From Alphaproteobacteria bacterium (GTDB taxonomy: Bacteria; Pseudomonadota; Alphaproteobacteria; JANQSM01): a DNA stretch of 7,892 nucleotides. A program made the translations under genes and the position numbers. Location of the stretch: positions 1 through 7,892 of the forward strand of contig JANQSM010000122.1 in the NCBI GenBank assembly GCA_028284025.1, given 5' to 3'. Below the pieces are notes generated by a model. It saw nothing but the letters and a program-made list of their open reading frames with translations, did not search any database and was not told where the DNA came from. Positions 4,404 to 7,892 of this stretch are shown here, piece by piece (the first letter of the stretch is position 1; every line of letters starts with the position of its first letter).

Positions 4404-6170
4404 TTAAACAGTAATATTTACTTTGCCATCAATTACGTGCTCGCTATAAGGCGAGGTAGCAATCGCGGCAGCCTCTTTTTCAAGTACATCATGCGTTTCT
4501 CCTGCATGCTGTGCCGTTGAAAGTTCGTGATTATTTTGATGCGCCTGTTGCTGATGCTGTTGGCCTTCTCCCTTTAAATTGAAGTCCAGGGAGTTGCCAT
4601 CCGTTTTAAGGCCTGCTTGCTCAAGAGCTTTTTGCAGGGCACCGGCATCGCGTTGCATCAAGTTCAAAGTTTCTGGCTTATCAATGCTTAGAACAGCTTT
4701 GACAGAGCCGTTTTTATTAAAACTTAGTTCCACATCTACTGTACCCAGATCAGCAGGGGTCAGTTTGACATTCATTTTGTCTTGCCCGTTTTTAACAGCC
4801 CGTGAAAGAGTTATCGCAACTTGTTCAGCGGCAGGTTGCTGTTGTACAGTCTGGTTTAATGTTTGGGCAAACTGTTGTGTGTTATTCACGCTATTCATGT
4901 GCTGGTTGCCCGCCGCCATGCCCTGAACACCCGCTTGCATATTCACGGATGTATTCTTCAAGGCAGACAGATCCTGACTACTGACTGTGGCTGCCTGATT
5001 ATTTTGACTGATAACCTGGGCTGTCAATGCCGTAGAAGCTGTCGCTGCTTTTCCAAGTTTCGGCTGCGTAGCATGATCGTTACGCACAGTTGCCCGAAGG
5101 CCATTTTGATCCAAAACGTCACTCAGGCGCTTTGCACCTTCACCAGAAGTTTTGGCATCTTTAGAAGCGATAGGAGAAAGACGGGGGGTGTCAACCTTCG
5201 TATCAACTTCTTTAGGAGTCAGGGAGGCTGTCTGAGCTTGCTTCAAGCTGTCTTTTGATAATTGTTCAGCAATCCCTTTTGCTTCAACCGATTTACGGTT
5301 GGCCAGCATTGTGTTTAAGGTTTCACTTTCAAGTTTCAGCCTGGTTTCTGTTGCTTTATTTGTGTGATCTTTGACTTCTTTGGTTAGGCCAAGCTCATCC
5401 AATGATTTAAGTGTCCCGGCTTTTTGAGATGTTGCCTGGCTTTCGATCCGTGCTGTGGCTAATCTTTCCAGAAGCTCTGGATTCAGTTTAGCTAAAACTT
5501 GCTCAATAGATTTCGCAACTGTCTGATCGTTTATTTTGTTATGAGTATTTAGAATATCTTTCCCGGCAAGTTTGCGGACAAGTTTTGCAAGCTCGTAGAA
5601 ATTGTCAATATCAACTTTACCCTTAAGGATAGCTTCTATTTCTTTCTTAGAGGCTGTTCCTTGAATAATGCTCATCAATGCAAGTAAAACGTCATCTGCA
5701 TCTTCTTCTTTAACTTCAGGGAAGAAAGCAATCATGAGTTTTTTCATTTCTTCCATGGATGCTTTTCCGGTCATCGCTTTCCGGAAGATACTGATAATCT
5801 CTTCTAACTCAACAGCTGCATCTATCGGGTTTGGACCCGCCTGCTGCTCAGCTTTCATATCCTGGGTAGATTCGGCAGCATGATGAGGGGCGGCAGGAGC
5901 AGTTTCCTCTACTACATTTTCATGGTCTTGTGTATTAGGGGCTGGTTTTGTGTCCGTATGCCTGGTTTCTTCTTTGTAAAGAACTTCAGCTGCATCTTTT
6001 TCAAAAGGTTTTTTCTCTGTGGTGAAGTCCTGCTTTTGGCTATCGGCAGATTTTTCCAGCTCTTGTGAAAATTTTGCCGCATCTTCAGGCGCAAACATAG
6101 CGTTGGAAGAAACGGAGGATTTCTTCTCAAGGCCAGTATTTCCAACAATATTGAACAGGTTCTCTGTCAT
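4404..6170 (-). CDS. fliK: flagellar hook-length control protein FliK
   Basis: This 588-aa protein measures hook length and switches the export apparatus from hook to filament substrates. The conserved C-terminal Flg_hook domain spans about residues 448-533, with the hallmark VKLTPADLGTVDVEL at about 468-482 and a KPETLNLMQRDAGALQKALE helix after it. A glutamine/histidine-rich segment (GQQHQQQAHQ) follows, as is common at FliK C-termini. The first 440 residues are low-complexity, Ala/Lys/Gln/Thr-rich and poorly conserved, typical of the ruler domain; residues 150-230 are more helical. The start ATG at 6168-6170 has only a weak AGG-type RBS. A sigma-54-like promoter lies about 60 nt upstream at 6230-6245. 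flgD begins 13 bp after the stop. Confidence 0.93.
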   Translation of the reverse strand: MTENLFNIVGNTGLEKKSSVSSNAMFAPEDAAKFSQELEKSADSQKQDFTTEKKPFEKDAAEVLYKEETRHTDTKPAPNTQDHENVVEETAPAAPHHAAESTQDMKAEQQAGPNPIDAAVELEEIISIFRKAMTGKASMEEMKKLMIAFFPEVKEEDADDVLLALMSIIQGTASKKEIEAILKGKVDIDNFYELAKLVRKLAGKDILNTHNKINDQTVAKSIEQVLAKLNPELLERLATARIESQATSQKAGTLKSLDELGLTKEVKDHTNKATETRLKLESETLNTMLANRKSVEAKGIAEQLSKDSLKQAQTASLTPKEVDTKVDTPRLSPIASKDAKTSGEGAKRLSDVLDQNGLRATVRNDHATQPKLGKAATASTALTAQVISQNNQAATVSSQDLSALKNTSVNMQAGVQGMAAGNQHMNSVNNTQQFAQTLNQTVQQQPAAEQVAITLSRAVKNGQDKMNVKLTPADLGTVDVELSFNKNGSVKAVLSIDKPETLNLMQRDAGALQKALEQAGLKTDGNSLDFNLKGEGQQHQQQAHQNNHELSTAQHAGETHDVLEKEAAAIATSPYSEHVIDGKVNITV

Positions 6171-6222
6171 TTTTACGCCTATATTTTTATCTTTAATTTC
6201 TCTTCAAAAATTCTCTTCACCG

Positions 6223-6405
6223 CTAGTCTTGCAAGATTGAGGCCAACTTTTCCAAGTCGCTTAAATCAACATGTGCGGTGGAGCTTTTAGCAGAACTTTC
6301 CAGCATCATTTGGGTTTCCAGAGTCAACAAACCGTAATTTTCATCGGACTTGTCAGTTTCGGGATGCTGCAAAGGCTTTTTCTTTACGGTTGTCTGGTTT
6401 GACAT
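6223..6405 (-). CDS. unrecognised 60-aa small protein upstream of fliK
   Basis: The protein starts MSNQTTVKKKPLQHPETDKS and ends VDLSDLEKLASILQD. The first 25 residues are basic and polar; the rest (GLLTLETQMMLESSA onward) looks like amphipathic helix. The ATG at 6403-6405 is chosen because AAGGAG at 6415-6420 sits 9 nt upstream; the frame could extend 17 codons further, but that start has no comparable RBS. There is no signal peptide or membrane segment. It lies between the fliS terminator and fliK, 52 bp before fliK. Its last codons overlap a sigma-54-like element facing fliK. I do not recognise a family; its position suggests a flagellar accessory role. Confidence 0.72.
   Translation of the reverse strand: MSNQTTVKKKPLQHPETDKSDENYGLLTLETQMMLESSAKSSTAHVDLSDLEKLASILQD
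6230..6245 (-). promoter_or_regulatory. sigma-54-like promoter facing fliK, inside the end of the 60-aa gene
   Basis: On the minus strand the sequence is TGGCCT-CAATC-TTGCA: the invariant GG (6244-6243) and GC (6232-6231) are separated by exactly 10 nt, and TTGCA at -12 is perfect. The -24 half matches TGGC, then CT instead of AC. The start of transcription would fall near 6219, about 50 nt before the fliK ATG. Hook genes are sigma-54 dependent in Caulobacter, which fits. It lies within coding sequence, so codon constraint could also explain part of the match. Confidence 0.45.
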
Positions 6406-6481
6406 TTTGACGTTCTCCTTCAGGTTTCTCTTCACTTTTATGTCTTGAGCTTTCACTCATAAATCAGTTTAATCCCTGGCA

Positions 6482-6528
6482 TTTTTTTAAAAAAATGGGT
6501 ATGCGAGAACGTGCTGCCTCGCATACCC
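6482..6528 (-). terminator. strong intrinsic terminator after fliS
   Basis: On the minus strand GGGTATGCGAG (6528-6518) pairs perfectly over 11 bp with CTCGCATACCC (6507-6497) around a 10-nt loop, followed by A and seven T residues (6488-6482 after an A-tract). It closes the fliS transcript 58 nt after the stop codon, so the 60-aa gene and fliK need their own promoter. The adjoining TTTTTTTAAAAAAA (6482-6495) is itself a palindrome. Confidence 0.85.
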
Positions 6529-6585
6529 TTTCAAGTATCCCAGTCAGGGTTGGGCAGAAATGGAAAATTCTTTAAAATTAATGTG

Positions 6586-7056
6586 TTAAGCGACGTTTGG
6601 TTGCGTCTTACTCGAAGCTTTGGAAGACTGAGCCAAATCTGTGGCCTCTTGTTCCGTAGCCAGTTGAGTTGAAACCTCGCTGTCGACTTTGACCCAAGAA
6701 GAACGAAGTTTCTTCAGTAAACCGATAATTTCGTCGACGACTTTGGCATCATTGTCAAAGTTGATTTTAGGAAGGTTCCAGATCATATAGCTATAAATAG
6801 AGCTAAGATTTGCTGCCAGATCACCACCATCTTTGCGGTTTAAAGACAGGTATAATTCTGAAATTGCGTCAATTGCGCGAGTAACTGCGTTACAACGTGC
6901 TTCAATATCATTTCGTTCGATCGCCCGAGTCGCTGCCTTAAGGGATGAAAGCGCTACATCATAGTTTAACACGATTAACTTGGTCGGAGATGTTGAAAGA
7001 AGCGCACTTTCCAATTTTGACTTACTTTGTTGAGTTTCAAGGGTATTTTCCGTCAT
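6586..7056 (-). CDS. fliS: flagellin export chaperone FliS
   Basis: FliS binds the C-terminus of newly made flagellin in the cytoplasm, keeps it from polymerising and delivers it to the flagellar export gate. This 156-aa protein shows the family pattern: LLSTSPTKLIVLNYDVALSS (residues 19-38), then AIERNDIEARCNAVTRAIDA, ELYLSLNRKDGGDLAANLSS, YSYMIWNLPKINFDNDAK and EIIGLLKKLRSSWVKV, the four-helix bundle. A polar, Ser/Gln/Thr-rich tail of about 30 residues extends beyond the usual end (family 120-140 aa). The ATG at 7054-7056 has GGAG at 7064-7067, 7 nt away; a longer frame from a TTG at 7081-7083 would start too close to the predicted transcription start. A sigma-54 promoter at 7104-7119 and a terminator at 6482-6528 make it a single-gene unit. 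Confidence 0.88.
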   Translation of the reverse strand: MTENTLETQQSKSKLESALLSTSPTKLIVLNYDVALSSLKAATRAIERNDIEARCNAVTRAIDAISELYLSLNRKDGGDLAANLSSIYSYMIWNLPKINFDNDAKVVDEIIGLLKKLRSSWVKVDSEVSTQLATEQEATDLAQSSKASSKTQPNVA

Positions 7057-7103
7057 TTTACTTCTCCATGTGATGGAATTCAAATTTTTCTTGAAAAAGA
7101 ATA

Positions 7104-7119
7104 TGCAAGGGGGATGCCA
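7104..7119 (-). promoter_or_regulatory. sigma-54 promoter of fliS
   Basis: On the minus strand TGGCAT-CCCCC-TTGCA matches the -24/-12 consensus TGGCAC-N5-TTGCA in all but one base, with GG (7118-7117) and GC (7106-7105) separated by exactly 10 nt. The predicted start of transcription near 7093 gives a 5' leader of about 37 nt with the RBS inside. An enhancer-binding protein of the FlbD/FleQ type would be needed; it is not in this window. Confidence 0.75.
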
Positions 7120-7125
7120 ACTTTT

Positions 7126-7138
7126 AAAATCCTTAAAA
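7126..7138. repeat. 13-bp direct repeat, copy 1
   Basis: AAAATCCTTAAAA, identical to the copy at 7202-7214. It lies 6 bp upstream of the -24 element of the fliS promoter. Candidate binding site for a regulator; the AT-rich content makes a chance repeat possible. Confidence 0.6.
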
Positions 7139-7201
7139 ATGGCGAGTTTTCAGGGGCAGGGTGCTGGAAAAAGCTGGAGTAGGAAAAAACGGCCAGGCAG
7201 A

Positions 7202-7214
7202 AAAATCCTTAAAA
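7202..7214. repeat. 13-bp direct repeat, copy 2
   Basis: Exact second copy of AAAATCCTTAAAA, 76 bp from copy 1 start to start and about 83 bp upstream of the -24 element, a distance where enhancer sites of sigma-54 promoters are often found. Confidence 0.6.
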
Positions 7215-7233
7215 TCTGAACAACTGGATAATT

Positions 7234-7892
7234 TTACCGCTGGAATGTGGCGACCATTGCAGTGCTGGTATCTTCAAGTTGTGAAAGCAAAATTCCGTCA
7301 TCATAGACAAGGGTTTCCATGCGGAAAATAACACCTGCCAGGTTACGTTCCAGAATCATATTGAGGCTCTGGCTGCGCACTTGCCCGTCTACGGCGTTAC
7401 ACAATGTTTCAATGCGCGGATCGCTTCCCACATAAACATATACTTGTATATTGCTGAATGTTCCGGATTTTGATTTACAACTACCATCTACTTTTAGAGC
7501 TTTTGCGACAATCAGATCTTCTTGGCTAAGGGTGTAGGTAGCAACCAGGCCAGAGACTTTTCCGCTGTTGGTATCAGTGGTGGTTTCATCCCATTTGCTG
7601 CTGGCTTCAAAACCGCCTGAGCCATCTGTGATTTCTCCTTGCACAGTCAGTTCTGTCAAGCCTAAAAAGTCAAAGTTTTCTTCGGGGACACACTCAAATG
7701 TGCCATTGCTTAAGATGCTCAGGATTTCGCCTTCTGCACAATCTCCTAACTCTTTTTTCGCAAAATCTTCAATCTGGGCATCAGTTTCAAGGACACAACC
7801 TTCCCAGCCAACATTAATACCTCCCCAGGATGGGCGCTCCCCTTCTCCGCAAACTGGCGGGCGTAAAGCTGCGGCTTCTACGTCGGCAGCTT
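7234..7892 (-). CDS. unrecognised cysteine-containing protein, N-terminus beyond the window
   Basis: The frame is open through the right-hand window edge, so the visible 218 residues are the C-terminal part and any signal peptide would be outside. The visible part has cysteines at about residues 14, 32, 51 and 67, spaced as two 'C...GE...C' modules (CGEGERPSW...GC and CAEGEILSILSNGTFEC). Such CxxGxxL...C modules recall repeats in exported or surface proteins and suggest disulfides. The region after residue 80 is rich in alternating polar/hydrophobic residues (VYVYVG, VATYTL), probably beta structure, with two more cysteines (KVDGSCKS and ETLCNAV). The stop TAA is 178 bp before fliS, with no clear terminator between. 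A surface, pilin-like or tail-fibre-like role is only a guess. Confidence 0.7.
   Translation of the reverse strand, partial: AADVEAAALRPPVCGEGERPSWGGINVGWEGCVLETDAQIEDFAKKELGDCAEGEILSILSNGTFECVPEENFDFLGLTELTVQGEITDGSGGFEASSKWDETTTDTNSGKVSGLVATYTLSQEDLIVAKALKVDGSCKSKSGTFSNIQVYVYVGSDPRIETLCNAVDGQVRSQSLNMILERNLAGVIFRMETLVYDDGILLSQLEDTSTAMVATFQR

Noticed and set aside
4863..5258. Plus-strand open frame of 131 codons opposite fliK
   Set aside because: Antisense shadow of the low-complexity middle of FliK, no start signals.
6406..6496. Promoter for the 60-aa gene
   Set aside because: A promoter is expected here because a strong terminator precedes it, but I see no convincing sigma-54, sigma-28, sigma-70 or CtrA match.

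Overview
This window is a flagellar gene cluster from a moderate-GC member of the Alphaproteobacteria, probably a marine or Rhodospirillales-like organism. The evidence is a SciP/DUF1153 gene with a perfect CtrA box upstream (both alphaproteobacterial cell-cycle hallmarks), the fliK-flgD-flgE hook order, and candidate sigma-54 promoters as in Caulobacter-type flagellar hierarchies. I cannot name the genus. Every supported gene lies on the minus strand, so transcription runs from high to low coordinates.

Layout in the direction of transcription. (1) 7892-7234: 3' part of an unrecognised, cysteine-containing, probably extracytoplasmic protein, cut by the window edge. (2) 7233-7057: regulatory gap with a GG-N10-GC sigma-54 promoter (7104-7119) and two exact 13-bp direct repeats upstream of it. 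(3) 7056-6586: fliS-like flagellin chaperone, closed by a strong intrinsic terminator (6482-6528). (4) 6405-6223: a 60-aa unknown protein whose last codons overlap a second sigma-54-like element (6230-6245) facing fliK. (5) 6170-3581: fliK (hook-length control) and flgD (hook cap); FlgD carries an unusual C-terminal (ETGT)8 tail encoded by 12-bp tandem repeats. (6) 3579-3390: two overlapping candidate micro-genes in different frames. (7) 3328-1931: flgE hook protein, ending in three consecutive TAA stops and a good terminator (1835-1867). (8) 1768-737: a P-loop, zeta-toxin-like kinase with its own near-consensus sigma-70 promoter, an outlier among the flagellar genes. (9) 670-365: a mini rod/hook-type protein with only the terminal segments of the axial fold, followed by a short terminator. 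(10) 364-1: CtrA box, an RNA leader with two mutually exclusive hairpins, and the 5' part of sciP.

How they fit together: FliK, FlgD and FlgE build and measure the hook, FliS guards flagellin before export, and SciP (an inhibitor of CtrA-dependent transcription in Caulobacter) together with the CtrA box ties the locus to the cell cycle. The zeta-like kinase may be a passenger. The most interesting non-routine signals are the sciP leader switch, the micro-genes between flgD and flgE, the sigma-54 element inside a gene end, the paired 13-bp repeats, the isolated zeta-like kinase, and an exact 20-bp sequence shared by the kinase gene and fliS.
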